Assembly: GCA_033439265.1 (NCBI GenBank) | Contig: JAVTVX010000009.1 | Span: 11,869,109-11,933,108, forward strand | Direction: 5' to 3' | Length of the DNA: 64,000 bases | From: Dillenia suffruticosa | Lineage: Eukaryota; Streptophyta; Magnoliopsida; Dilleniales; Dilleniaceae | Shown here: positions 23,114 through 35,899 of the stretch, one piece after another | Layout: each line of letters begins with the position of its first letter | Numbering within the stretch: position 1 is the stretch's first letter | Translations under genes and position numbers: made by a program | The notes under the pieces: model-generated | What the model was told of the DNA's origin: nothing | The model's input: only the letters and a program-made list of their open reading frames with translations | Databases searched by the model: none

Positions 23114-26100
23114 CCAACATTTCAAGCATTTGATCAATGAAGGAAAGTGGAAAGTGGTCCTTTCTAGTGGCGGTATTCAATTTACGAAAATCGATGCACA
23201 TTCTCTATCCAGTTTGTAATCTCATTGGAACCAATTCATTTTTCTCATTTTTCACCAATTGGAAACCAGTCTTTTTCGTGAGATCACGTGAATTGGAATT
23301 ACCCATTGACTATCAAAAATGAGGTAGATGATACCCAATTCTAGTAGCTTTAAAATCTCCTTCATGACAACCTCTTTCATGATAGAATTCAATTTGCATT
23401 TAGGATCTCTCACCAATATAGAGTCGGGCTCAAGTAAAATCTTGTGCATGCATATGGAAGGACTAATACCTTTGATGTCAGCCAATGTCTATCCTATCTC
23501 CATCTTATACTCCTTTAAAACTCGCATCAAGTTTCCTTCTTGGTCCTCGGTCAAGTCTTTAGCAATGATAACTGGCAAGGTATCATTTTCTCCCAAGTAC
23601 ATGTACTTAAGATGCTTGGGTAAGGGCTTTAATTCGAATTTCGAGACCTCCACAATAGAAGGTAAAATCTTCTCATTACTAAGTAGTAAACGTAAAAAGT
23701 GATTGACTAACCTGGGGGCAACTCGTTAGTGGAATAGAGTGCCATGATTGTTTCCTTTGTCTCCTCATCATGCTCTAATTCCACATCCCTATCTGTCAAA
23801 TTTATTTTAAGCACCAAATCCAGTTTGTCATCCATGAAATTGCATTCAAAATTAGATTCCACAAGAGAATTAATCAAACCAACATGAAAAACAGATTCGG
23901 GATCATTATGATACTTCATGCATCGAAAGGGTATCAACTTCACCATCAATTTCAAACAATAAAGTACCCAAATCTACATTAATTTTCGTCTAACCTGTTT
24001 TCATGAAAGATCTAACTAACAAGATAAATGTAGGGTTAGGAGAGTATGCATTATCCATATCAATAATGTAAAAATCAATTGGAAAAATCAAATCATTTAC
24101 TTTCACTAATACATTTTCATTCACGCCCTCTGGGTATGAATTGAACTTATCAGTTAGTTGAATTATCATTCTTGTTTCCTTCAAAGATCCTAAGTTCAAA
24201 CTCTCACAAATAGATAAAGGCATAATATTTATAGATGCTCCTAGGTCAAGCATGGCCTTGTCTATGCTTGTAGTGCCAATAACACAAGTTGTAGTAAACA
24301 TATGGGGTCTTTACATTTTGGTAGCAACTTTCTTCAGATGATTGCTAAAACATTCTCACTAACTAATACCCTGTCATCACTTTTCAACCTTAATTTCTTA
24401 GTGCATAATTCCTTAAGAAATTTTGCATACTTTGGCACTTGTTGTACAGCCTCCAAGAGTGGGATATTGATCTCATCCTTTTGAAAAGTCTCTAAGATCT
24501 CCTTTTCCTCATCCTTTTTCTTTGATCATGCCAACCTGCCAGGAAAAGATGGTGGAATCAATATTTTAGGTTTGGAAGTGTTGGGTTCTCTACTTACCTC
24601 CTTTGTCAAAACATTCAATTTTGATGATTTCTCTTCTTGCTCGGCTTCCCTATGTTCTTTGACTTTTGATGAAATGTCTTGCATTTCTTTTCCATTTTTG
24701 AGCACCATAACACTCTTCTCCCTAGGGTTGATCTCCACTCGAGAGGATAGTTGGCCTTGACTTTTCTCCAATCTACTCATGGTCGTTGCCAATTGTGATA
24801 TCTAATTCTCCAAATTCTGGATGCTTGCCCTCGTATCTCGTTAAAATCTTGGATTTTCTTGAAAGTTTATCCTTATTTCCTATTGAAACAATTGAGTATT
24901 GTTAGCCAAATTTTTAACAATTTTTGCTAAAGATGTACCTTGATTCAAAGAGGATTGCTGAGATTGAAATTGTGGTTGGGCTTGTGGTTGTTGTTGGAAC
25001 CTTTGTTGCCGATTTTCATAGCTGAAGTTTGGGTGATCCCTCCATCCTTGGTTGTAGATATTTGAATAGGGATCATACTTCCTTTGTGGCTGTCCCAAAA
25101 ATTCACCTATTGCATTGATTTGCTTGTTGGGATCTTCTTGAAGGGTGAAACACATGTCCGTTGAGTGAACAAATTTCACATGTTTTGACCTGTTGTGTTT
25201 GTCTAACAACAAAATTACACATATGAGAGATTAGTTCTCTCAATTCTTGATCAAGGGGAAAATCACTTAACTCATTGATTTTCTTTGGAGCCTCCTGCCC
25301 AATTCAAAATTGTTGGGTATTGGCTACTATGTTTGAGATCAAATTTCTTGCTTGTTCCCATGTCTTGTTCACCAATGCACCCCTACTTGCAGCATCAATC
25401 ATGATCCTCTCCATCAGTGATGGACCTTCATAAAAATATTAGATTAACAACTATTTGGGAATTTAATGTTGGGGATAACTTGCACATAGTTGCTTAAATC
25501 TCTCCTAGTATTCATAAAAGGTCTCTCCATTGTATTGTCTTATGCCACAAATTTCCTTTCTAATGGTGGCTGCATGGGAAGCTGGAAAATTTTTTTCTAG
25601 AAACACCCTTTCCAAGTTAAGCCAAGTCATAATAAATCCAAAGGGCAAATAAAAAAGCCAATCTTTTGCATTATCTATCAAAGAAAATGAAAAAAAAAAT
25701 CACTAGTTTAAGTTGTTCTTCAGTAACCCTTTGTGATCCCATTGTAAAACACATGATATGGAACTCCTTAAGATATTTCTCAGGACTTTTTCAGCAAGAC
25801 CATGAAATTTGGACAATAAATGAATCAGTCCGGATCAATATTCAAATGGAGTTGTTATATTAGAAAAATTAATACATAAAAAGTTGTTGATTAAATTCAG
25901 AAGTTGCCAACTCTCTAAAAGTCCATTGGTTTACCATGTTTACGTCTTTGACATCCTTCTCTTTAACTTCAACTTCTAATTCTAGCAAGTGGTTGGCTAG
26001 ATCATATTCAAGTGATGAACTTGTTGCCTTCTTTGCTTATTGAGTCTCTTTTTTCGATTTTCAGGCTATTTTCTCGATTTTTGGAGTAAACACTAATTCA

Positions 26101-26310
26101 CTTGTACTAATAGAATGAGGTATAAATAAAAAACAAGGAGAAAAATTAAAAGTAATAAATCTTTTTACACCTAACTTCCCTAGCAATAAAATTAAATAAG
26201 AAAATATCTAAAACTATCTAACAAATAAATCAATAAAATTAAATAAAGCAATACAATTAAATAATATCAATTAAAAGAGAAAATATCAATGACAATAAAC
26301 TCTCTTACTA
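23114..26310 (-). pseudogene. Ty3/gypsy (Athila/Tat-like) gag-protease-RT fragment
   Basis: Minus-strand remnants in the order gag, protease, reverse transcriptase. The gag region includes 25212-24880, with a YSNIYNQGWRDHPNFSYEN block and a Gln-rich tail, then 24792-24526. The aspartic protease (24301-23990) reads LDLGASINIMPLSIC, with Leu where the catalytic DSGA/DTGA motif normally has Ser or Thr but the Asp retained, followed by the family's IIQLTDKFNSYPEGV block. The RT N-terminus (23485-23252) has the ADIKGISPSICMHKI and GIIYLIFDSQWVIP segments, and the next conserved piece is readable up to 23114, where it stops at repeat X. Integrase and RNase H are missing. A gag-proximal leader occupies about 26150-26310. 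Multiple stops; not functional. Confidence 0.85.
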
Positions 26311-27212
26311 CAACACCCACCCCCTTAATTTTTTGGCTTTCTTTTCAAACCCTTGTACCAAAGGTATATATAATTAATTGCTTCATTTGGTTATTTGTTG
26401 CCTCAAAAGAAAGATGATAATTGGAATTTTAGATCTAACGCTTTCATGAATACGAATTGAAGTTTATGATCATTCAAAGAAGAAAGAGTTTGATCATTCT
26501 CTTAACTATTCTATTGTGGGTGATAGCTTGAAACAAAAAGGAGATAGTGAGAAAAAGCCAAAAGAAAAATAATAGTGAAGCAATTAGAAAAAAAGGAAAA
26601 AAGTAGAAAAAAAGTGAATGAAGAAGGGAAATTTGAAGAAGAATAAGTGAGTAATGAAGGAAAATAAATTTTATCTTTTGTGCTAGTTGTTGGGGTAAAA
26701 GTGCTCGGTACAAAAGAATTATGTGGTTAATTATATATTTTCTTTGGTATGTTTTTACCCTTAAATATCCCTTTTATTCTACCCTTACCCTATTCCTATT
26801 ACAACTAAATGAAAGACCTTTTGATCAGTGTATGGAATTCAAATTTTTAAGTGGTGGAGATTTGATATATTTGTAAGCATATAGTAATGCCTTCCATTAT
26901 ATTGATTTGAGTGATATATGTTCTATACCCAATTTTGAGTGTCTCTAAGTAAACCATTAGAGAAAATTGTTGAATCTTGCAGTTTTGATTTCATAAAAAG
27001 TTGTTAGGAAATGTAATGGTTGTTTTAGTGTGAAATATTGTGAAGTACTTTTTGTTTTGATTATATTTTCGGTTTGATTTTTTATGACACATGTTGGCTT
27101 GGGAGATTTGAAGAAAAATAGGTTGGTTTACAAAGTTATTTGGGATTTATTTGAGTTAAAAATGTTTATGAACAAACATTGTTTAGGTATGGAAGAATTT
27201 GATAGAGGATAA
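26311..27212. other. Non-coding AT-rich stretch beside the gypsy fragment
   Basis: No ORF is supported. A minus-strand purine run (TTAAGGGGGTGGGTG, about 26318-26332) and an A/G-rich patch (26470-26660) are visible. The 5' LTR of the minus-strand gypsy fragment would be expected here, but I could not align it to repeat X in either orientation. Confidence 0.4.
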
Positions 27213-28376
27213 ATTGATATAATAATTATAGTTGATTTTGTTTGATTTTTAGATGAATATTATATTAATTATTGTGTTTTATGATGATTGATATTCTAAA
27301 ATTGATAGAGAGGAATCATAAAGGAAAGTGAAAAAAAAGAGATAATTTGGAGCAATTATGTAAAGAGTGGAAAAAAAATGGACAGAAATGCTCTTTTATT
27401 AGCATGTGGGCAAGTGAGTCGTGGAAATTATTGCAAGAATTTTATGGACGCCAAGTCAATATTATCCCTCCTTGTTTACACAAAAATTCAAAGAAATTGA
27501 AGTTTGATTTGGAAGTATTGAAAATTTTCAAGATGTTGATTCATTCCTAATCTTTAGGGATAAATTTTAGAAGTTCAACTTTTAAGATTTTTTAAGAATT
27601 TCTTTATTTGAAATTTATTAGAGTATTATTTTTTAGAAGGTTTATCTTTTTCAAACTAATTAGAATATTTTTATTTTATTTATTTTTTAGTAGTTAGAGA
27701 GATTTAGGAGATTTTTCTTTTAAAAATAAGAGATCTACTCCTATTAAAATAGGCATGAAAGCCCCCAAAAGAGATATTCATTGTAATTCCTCCTCAACTC
27801 ATGTTAATTGTAGTCTCTTTTCTTCCAACATAATTTATTTATTTTTTCTTTTTAGAGATCTTATTTTTCCAAGTCTTTGTTCTAAAATTTTTTTCTAGTC
27901 AAAAGGTTGCTGAAGCCTTAATGAATGAAGATTATGAGATCTAATTGAGATTATTGGCTCAATATTTTATAAATATTTATTTAATATCTATTTCTTAATA
28001 TTTATAATTATTTTGAATTTATTGAATAGAGGCTTATATTTGATAACCTTAGAATACTTTACAGTCAATTAAAAATTGCAAGGTTTGTTTGTTTTTAATA
28101 AAATGGTAATTGATATGGTTTTATAACCATACAAGAGGCTTAATTTATGCCATAAGATTAAATAATCTAATTTAAATAAGTCAAAGTTTGTATTTATTAA
28201 TTATAATTGAGTCTATCTAGATTTTAAGGCTGTTAAAACACTAAATCCAACAAGAGTATCTTGGGTTATCTTTCGATTAGGGAATTAATTAATGATGAAA
28301 TCTTAATTACTAAGGAAGTAAGGAGAGATTGGTTATTTTATTATATTTAACGGTTATAACCAATTTATTTATATAA
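27213..28376 (+). repeat. LTR-like repeat X, right copy
   Basis: This is the longer copy of the repeat at 22357-23113. The extra central part (about 27497-27898) contains a plausible LTR promoter/leader block, ATTAAAATAGGCATGAAAGCC (about 27748), then a TTGTAATTCCTCC stretch, as in gypsy LTRs whose transcript starts there. A 67-codon open stretch at 27347-27550 has no recognisable product. Plus-strand sense is inferred from this block and from the leader that follows. Confidence 0.6.
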
Positions 28377-28843
28377 TATTGAGTAATTTTGTATGAATGA
28401 TCAATTTAATACATAAAGGTGGAAATAATTCATTTGGTTAGGTTTATTCTTGTTGATATTTTCTCTTTTAATTGGTATTATTTAATTATTTTGATTTAGT
28501 TAATTTTATTGATTTATTTGTTAGATAGTTTTAGATAATTTTTCAACCCTCTCATATTTTTCTATTCTTCTTTAAGAGATGAATCTGCCTCTTTCCTGTG
28601 GAGACGACCCTACTCACACTAAACTCATCTTTTGTGAAGTAAGTATTGTTTCTTTTTTTGGTTTGATACCTATCTCTCTCTCTCTTAATCTCAGCTCCTC
28701 AAAATGGTTTTCATAGCAATGGTGAATTTTAGCTGTGATGGAGAAATTGGTTGCGATGCTGTAAAGATTGGAGGAGTTTTGATGATGATGACAAATTTAA
28801 ATGTGATAATTTGTAAAAAGAAAATGAAAAATTGAAAAGTCAT
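28377..28843 (+). other. Gypsy-like leader and short spacer
   Basis: About 28455-28545 is an inverted copy of about 26190-26285, the gag-proximal leader of the minus-strand gypsy fragment. The CTGTGGAGACGACCC string (about 28598) is typical of the leader of Athila/Tat-class elements. After about 28640 no match is visible, up to the CACTA end. Confidence 0.5.
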
Positions 28844-29212
28844 TATAAAAAAGGGCCCATTACCAGCGGTTGCATTTACTGGCAGCTACCAAACTACTGG
28901 TATTGGTTACTCTTTGCTAGCAGAAAAAAACCCCTCTAGTAAACGTACATCAATAGTAACATATAATAGAGGCACTGGTTTTTCCTAAAAATCCATTAGT
29001 AAATATATACCTATACTAGCAGCTACATTAAATTGCTAGTAAATGTATGGTCTATGCCAGTGGTTTTGCATAACTGCAAGCATAGTTCGATTCTATACTG
29101 ACGATTTTTTCTGACATTAGACGAAGATACAATGTATGGCAACTGTTATTCAATTTTGTCCTAGTTCTTAGGCCAGCAGCTTCAAAACTGCCGGTATAGG
29201 TCATTGTAGTGT
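28844..29212 (+). repeat. CACTA left terminal and subterminal repeats
   Basis: Short direct and inverted units of the type CCAGCGG, ACTGGCAGCTACC, CTAGCAGCTACATTAAATTGCTAG and TATGCCAGTGG, which bind the element's TnpA-type protein in En/Spm (family knowledge). The block closes at 29212 with GGTATAGGTCATTGTAGTG, which itself looks like a CACTA right end. Confidence 0.65.
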
Positions 29213-31339
29213 AAAAAATCTCTTCTGGTTGTAATTTCTCCTTTCCTTTCCTCTTGTTCATTTCATGTCTCTCGTCCCTACCCCACCTCAGCTGCTGTCC
29301 CTTTCTCTCTCCATTTCTATTATTCGACCAACTATATTTTTCTTTTGTCCTCTCCTTCTTTCTCCCCTTTCTCTCGCAAATGCCACCATCTAATTTCTTC
29401 CACCATTGAATGTTTGAGTTTCTCGTCCCCTTTCTGGGCATCTAATTACTTTTTCCCTTTTCTTTCAATTGTCAAATTTGTTTTCTGTTTCTATCTCCAA
29501 AGGTTAGTATTTTGTCTTTTCATTATATTTTTTGTTGATAAAATCAAAATTGTGTCTACACACAATGAGAAAATAGGGTTCTATGTTGATTAAATCAAAC
29601 AACAATAAGTCTTTTACAAAATAGGTTTATTCGACTTTCCTCCATAATCGGGACTGTAACTTCAATGCCATCATTGTATCCAACCACCGTGAACCCTTTT
29701 GCTGCATGTCATTATTGTTGGAGCTAGATAAGCCTCAATTTTACCTTTAGGTTGTGTGCTTTTCTCGATCTTTAGGTTTGGATCTAAGCCCCCCCTCTTT
29801 GGACTGTGTTTATATGTATGTACTGTATTGCATATTTTGGGGGTTTCAGATTGGATAGACTAAGAGAGGACAACAAAGCAATCGAGAATGTAAAGATTTT
29901 GTCTCTAGGTCTCCTCCCTTCTCTTCTTTGATGCTAACAAATGTTTTTCTTTTTTATTTTTGAGTTATAAAATATTAAGGAAACAAATCAAGAGTTCATT
30001 TTCTTTTTCTTTGCTGATTTGCTTAGTCACTTAATACGAAGTGCTTTTGATCTACTCATTTTAATCTCAATATGCTTTTGCTTGGTGGGTATGTAACAGA
30101 TAACTATTGTTTCGGTTAACTATAATAAAGAAAACATTATCTGAGGACAAGGATATCAGAAGCAATGCTTGCATCTTTGATCAATAGGTACCTCAAGGAA
30201 AATACTAATCAATGATAGGCTCTTTGATATGCCCTATAGCATATGGCTGGCATGTGCAATCAAAGTTAAATGCTTAACTTTGGTGGGGAGAAATGGAGAG
30301 CAGAGTAAGTGACCAACATTATGATGGGAGTCAGCTACTATGCAAAGTTAAGGGGAAAATAGTTAGATTACATCTATTTTCCTGATGCTATGAGTTGGAA
30401 AAAATGAAAATTATTTGAGGAACATTGGAAAATAGAAGTAATGATGGTAATTTGCATCTAATTTGTTTACAACATAGCTGGTTTTCTATTGGTATGAATT
30501 ATCTCAATATTGAAATATTTTGGTGTATTATACTTTAGATATAAGAAAATATCATATATCTAAAAGTAAATTTATAAAGTTTAGATTATTTCAAAATGTT
30601 TAAAAAGAAATTTAAAATAGTTTAACACAAATAAGTACTCAACCATAAATAAATTTTAAATATTCATCAATAAAGAATTTCTCTCATCATACCGGTTCTC
30701 TCTCTCTTTCTCTCTCAGCATGGGAGCTTGTAATTAACTGTTCTAATTTGTTGTAAACGGATTGTCCAGTAAATTGTATGTCGTTGCTCATTAACAAATA
30801 GTAGCTATATGCCACACTTTAAGTTTTTTGTCCTATCACTATTTGTGTCTTTTGGAAGGACCCTCTTAAACTAGAAAATATCTAAGGAAGATCAATTTTG
30901 TTTGTATGTTTTGGTGAAAGAAATCATGGAACATATAGTTAACATACACTATATATGACAACTATTGTTAAGATAATTAATAGATAATTTGTCAGTTCTT
31001 TTATCCTATTATTTTATTTGATCTTTTGTATGTACTATATACATCTTCCTTTATGACAGCTTGCCCTTTTGTTTCAGTGCAAGAATTTTCTCTTATTTAT
31101 ATTTTACTAGTATATCTAGCTAATATTTGAAGAGTTACTTTAGTTGACACTACCTTTTATTTATTTTAAGTTATGTGCCAATTCCTTGATCATTATCATA
31201 AGATGGATAAATTATAAATATATCTAAATACAAAATCAAGTCCACAATATGTTAAAAGAACTATGAGCTTTTAAACTTTGCATTTAAGAGTAAACTCTTC
31301 AATGAAAAATTTTGTATCCGTATGTTAAATGCTTCAACA
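29213..31339 (+). other. CACTA leader region, no ORF recognised
   Basis: A pyrimidine-rich stretch (29213-29500) resembles a 5' UTR. The rest is AT-rich with a short CT microsatellite near 30705-30720. The N-terminal transposase-associated zinc-finger domain usually encoded before TNP2 could not be recognised here. Confidence 0.4.
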
Positions 31340-33479
31340 CATACTTATTCCCTAGAGCTACGATGTTGGATCATATTATATGGAATGGTTTTTTGGAGAA
31401 GTTATGTTAATTACATTTTTCATGGTGACTCTAGTTCTCTGAATTTTCTAATGATCCTTGTAATATTCAGTTGGCATTAGTTTCTAATGGTTTCAACCCA
31501 TTTAAAAATATGAATGTCACTCATAGCACATGACTTGTTATACTTATTTCTCTAAACTTGCCTCCCTGGTAGTGTATGAAATCACATATTTCATACTTTC
31601 TTTGTTTATTCCTAGTCCTAAAAGCTCTAGTGATAAGATTGATGTATACATGCAACCTTTGGTGGAAGAATTGAAAGTGTTGAAACATTTAATTGCCACA
31701 ACAAAATGAGCTTTCAATTGCATGCAGCATTGATGTAGACTATCAACGAGTTTCCGCATATGCCAATTTATCAAGATAGAGCACTAAAGGAAAATTTGCA
31801 GATCCTATTTGTGGTTATAATATAGAATACAGATGGTTAATTAATAGTAGGAAGAATTATTATTTGGATCATCACAAATGGTTAGATATGAATCACAAAT
31901 TTAGATATGATGGCCAGTTTTTCGATAGGACTCAAGAAGTTAGGTTTCTACCCAAAGAATGCTCAGGGACAGAATTTTGGGTATTGACTTTTCGATGAAT
32001 GCAAATGAGTTACAAGGATGGAAAAAATCTAGCATCTTATTTGAATTGCCATATTAAAAGCATAATCTAATACAACACAATATCGATATGATGTACATAG
32101 AGAAAAAATAGTATGACATACTTGTAGGCACGATTACGGTCAAGAGGGTAAGTCCAAGGACAATTATAAGTCTCAACTTGATCTTGAGGAGATGGGAATA
32201 AGAAGTAATTTTCACTTTGTGACTTGTTCCAATTTCAATACTAAATATCTTCCTCATGCTTGTTATCAAATAACATTGAGGGATAAAGATGCTTTCCTAA
32301 AGGTGCTAAAGGAGTGAAAACTTCCAAATAAATATTCTACCAATATATCAAGATGTGTTCATCTCAGGCAATAAAAGATAATTGGACAAAAAAGTTATGA
32401 CTGTCATATTCTAATGCAAGAGTTCCTTCCAATTGCAATAAGAGGACCATTGTCAGATGAAGTTAACAAAGTTATTATTATTATTTGTAATATCTTTAAA
32501 GGTCTTTTCTCAAGAGTTCTAGATCCTAAATACCTTGAACAATTAGACCTTTGACTTTGTGTGCTTTGGAAAAATTTTTCCTCCTTCTTTTTTCACAAGT
32601 ATAGTACATCTTCTTATTCATTTGATGATACAAGCTAAAATCAGGGGCCCAGTCAAATATCGATGGATGTATCCCATAGAATGGTAAGTCTTTGAAGCTC
32701 GTGTAGATAGTCTATTGTGACTAGTTTCATGTTTAAGTATTTATTCTTATTCTATATTATATTGTTATAGGTTTTTATTGATTCTTAAGTGTTTTGCATG
32801 TAATAGAGTTCAAATAGAGAATTCAATTGCTGTATATACATAACAAATGAATGTTTGTTCGTAGTACTTATTGGGAGTCAAAACTAGGTTGAATCATCCC
32901 TTACGAAATGATGACAATGTTCACCAGTCACTTGATGAAGAAGGAGCTTTTTTTGTTATATCAAGATGACCTTTAGGTAGGAAGATGCAAAAAAAAAAAA
33001 TCAATATCAAAAAACGAAAATGGGTTAAAGTGGTGTCTTTTGATGATAAATCATTGTAAGAGCACATATATATGTTCTATTTAACTATGATGTAGTGACA
33101 CAATTTCGAGAGTAAGATTATCTTCTTAACTTAAACCTTTGATATGTACACCACTGTAATATCTCCTTGCTAATTCTATTTTTAATATTTATTTCCTTTC
33201 TTAGGGAACACAAACAAATTGTAATGAGATAGAATTGTAGATGATATTTGGTACCTTATATAATTTATAAACATCATTCACAAACATTCATTAATTGGTT
33301 GAAATGTAAAGTATGTATAACAAAATTCATAATGTATGGTATTATTTTAATTTAAACTTTTTATTAACAACTATATCAACATTTTAGGTGGAGCGTCTAT
33401 CGGAGGATTGTGAGGTGACAAGTGACCCCAAATGGTTTTCATGTAGACCAAGTACTAGGGTTAGACAATCCACTGATTA
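31340..33479 (+). pseudogene. CACTA TNP2-type transposase, first part
   Basis: Transposase of En/Spm-class elements (TNP2 family). Recognisable pieces, in order and in shifting plus frames: VSNGFNPFKNM (about 31468-31514), then a LPPW segment; KIDVYMQPLVEELK (31638-31680); a SFQLHAA segment (31709-31730); the NSRKNYYLDHHKWL block (about 31845-31895); FELPY, then HNIDMMYIEK (32040-32105), corresponding to the family's HNLDVMHIEKN; KDNYKSQLDLEEMGIR (32155-32205); DKDAFLKVLKE; SYDCHILMQEFLPIAIRGP (32394-32450); KYRWMYPIE (32659-32685); TRLNHPLRNDD (32881-32915); and NIKKRKWVKVVSFDDKSL (33004-33057). Stops and frameshifts are numerous. The frame is interrupted at 33479/33480 by the gypsy insertion and continues at 43221. 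Confidence 0.9.
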
Positions 33480-35859
33480 TGTGACGACCCGCTATTCAGG
33501 CATCACATCCCCTAACAAAAGGAGATAAACATGTAAATGCGGAAGTAATCAACGCAATTAAAATACAACGTTTGAACTCGTGATAATCATACTTCCCATA
33601 TGTGATTACATGTAAGGAGATTTATAGTAAAAGAAAGTAAGTTACTTATTCCTTCCAAATAAAATATCGATAGATCTCCCATATACAGTGACTATTTAAC
33701 CACTTGGGGTTAATAGGAAATCTGATCCAGACTAATATGACACTTCTATTATCAGACAAGCTAGCACCAAAGGCCCTCCTGGCCGCCCTGCATAACGTAC
33801 TATAGTATATGAACATTATATGTACAAAACTATATATAATAGGTTTTCATGTGTCAAAACTATAAATCTATATAGAAATACATCCCAAACTAATGAAAAG
33901 AAAACAAATAATTACATAGTTCAAACAAAATAAAAGGGGGTCCACGATGGGTAGGGATCTAAATCACTCAACTCAAATGCCTCTACCCTGGGTTTCCTTC
34001 TCATCTCTCAGATCACCTGAAAATGAGAATATCGTGGTCATCATAACCTGAACAAGTACATGGGAAACCAATAGCATACATGTCGAGTGAGCAAGTATAG
34101 AAATATCAATACCAACATGTAATAGCGGACATTGAAAAGTACACAAAAGATACATGTTATCTCAATCAATTTCAAAGGAATATGAGCAATTACTACTCTA
34201 GTTTATTATCCTTCTCCACCTTTATCATTCCAATTTAAATTGATATATAAAGAAAGAAATAAAATATCGAACCAATCTAGTATTTGAAGGTCTGGGAAAG
34301 CAAGCCAAAATTCAGTATTCCTAAATTAAATTTAGATTTTTTTAGGTTTGACACTTCAAACACTTCACTTACTTCTAATTCCACCATTGTAAGGAGAAAA
34401 AATACATCCATAGTTCCTTAAACTTTGCCCATAGTCTTCACAAAACTTTTGGAATTCCATATACCAATTGTACTCCTTAAGTTTCGCCCGCAGGTTTCGC
34501 AAAACTTTCGGAGAAATCACCATAGTATCACTTTCTCATCATATTACTTCATATTCACATGAATAATAATCACAAAGATTAAAATTCATCACAAAGATTA
34601 CATTGGATTCATAACAAGATTCAATACCCATTTGTACAAAGAACACCATATCAAACAATATTAACCCCAAAATTCACAATATAATTTGCGCAGTTATAGA
34701 AAAATTAACATAACGTTTTCTACATATAATGGATTGAGTTGATTTCAATGGCCATTTAAAGATAAGACACAGAGTTACAATATTTATGTTCAGTGGTTAG
34801 CTTAATTTAGCTTAGAAGGTAGCCAACAATTGAGATAAAATTCAACACAAAAAAGGGTAGAAATAGGGTTTTCTGCAAAAAATGTGACACTTTGAAAATT
34901 CACCAAAAATTCATTTTTCATTGAAACTCTACAAATTTTATCTCATTTTAAAGCTATGGAAGTTTAGTCTTTAGAAGAAAACCCTACTAATTTTCGGTTG
35001 TGTACAAAAAGATATTGAATAAATAACAGGGCATAGTCAGGCTGTCTAGAATACAAAATTTCTAACATTTCATTCAAAAACGAAATTCGCTTTTCCCTAA
35101 TTTATTTCCTCCAAATACCCATAACACAATTATATTAAAAGTATGTTTTATAACATTATTAAGTATCAATTTAACAAACACATATAAGATATTTGTCTCA
35201 AACTTGCAATTCTTCCTTTGAGTTTACATTCATTTTCTCTCCAAGCTTTCCTTAGATTTTTAGCGGGTTCTATAGGTGTTCTACACTTGCTTTCACTTCC
35301 CAAGGGCTAGGGTTAACATATATATGGATGAAGGTGTGTTATTTCAAGCTTAAATTGTTGTTTTAGTAGAGGTTATGATGGGTTTTTGGAGAAAGAACAT
35401 GAAATCCGAGAATGAACATTTTGGAAGATGAATGTTAAGTTTCTAGTTCTTTATTTGTCTCTATCTCTCTTCCAAAGTGGAATGTAGGGCCTAAGTATGA
35501 TGAGGTGTCAAAGGTAAGGGTGCCATGTGGTGGGTGATAATATGTCATGGTGTCACCAATTCCTTTTATATTTTTTCTTTTCCTTTTCTTTTTCTTTTGT
35601 AGGTCCCACACCAAATCTTAATTCGGTTTTCTTATTGCATTCTTTTCCAATCGTTTCATAAGCCAATATGTTCTAATTTTAATATGTTTAATCTCTACTT
35701 AGAATCATAAACATAAAAATCGAAATATGCATCGCAGATGCGTTTAAAATCACAATGCATCTAATTTATCACAATGCGATGCGAAAGGACATCAGCATGA
35801 TAAGTAGAAATGCAAACGAAAATATGTGTCTTAATGTTTTCTAAGAACTGGACATTACA
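33480..35859 (-). repeat. Left LTR (3' LTR) of the gypsy element
   Basis: On the plus strand it begins TGTGACGACCC and ends GGACATTACA, that is TGTAATGTCC...GGGTCGTCACA in element sense. It is collinear with 40795-43220. The chromodomain gene ends just to its right. Confidence 0.85.
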
Positions 35860-35872
35860 TCCTTCCCCCTTA
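35860..35872 (-). other. Polypurine tract of the gypsy element
   Basis: On the minus strand TAAGGGGGAAGGA lies immediately before the LTR start TGTAATG. This is the expected plus-strand priming site. Confidence 0.8.
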
Positions 35873-35899
35873 AAAGATCCAGTCCTCCGGATCACCATT

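Noticed and set aside
29052..29441. 129-codon minus-strand ORF at the CACTA left end
   Set aside because: It runs through subterminal repeats and a pyrimidine-rich leader; low-complexity product without a domain.
31544..31774. Minus-strand ORF in the TNP2 region
   Set aside because: Antisense of TNP2 coding remnants, which are clearly plus-strand.
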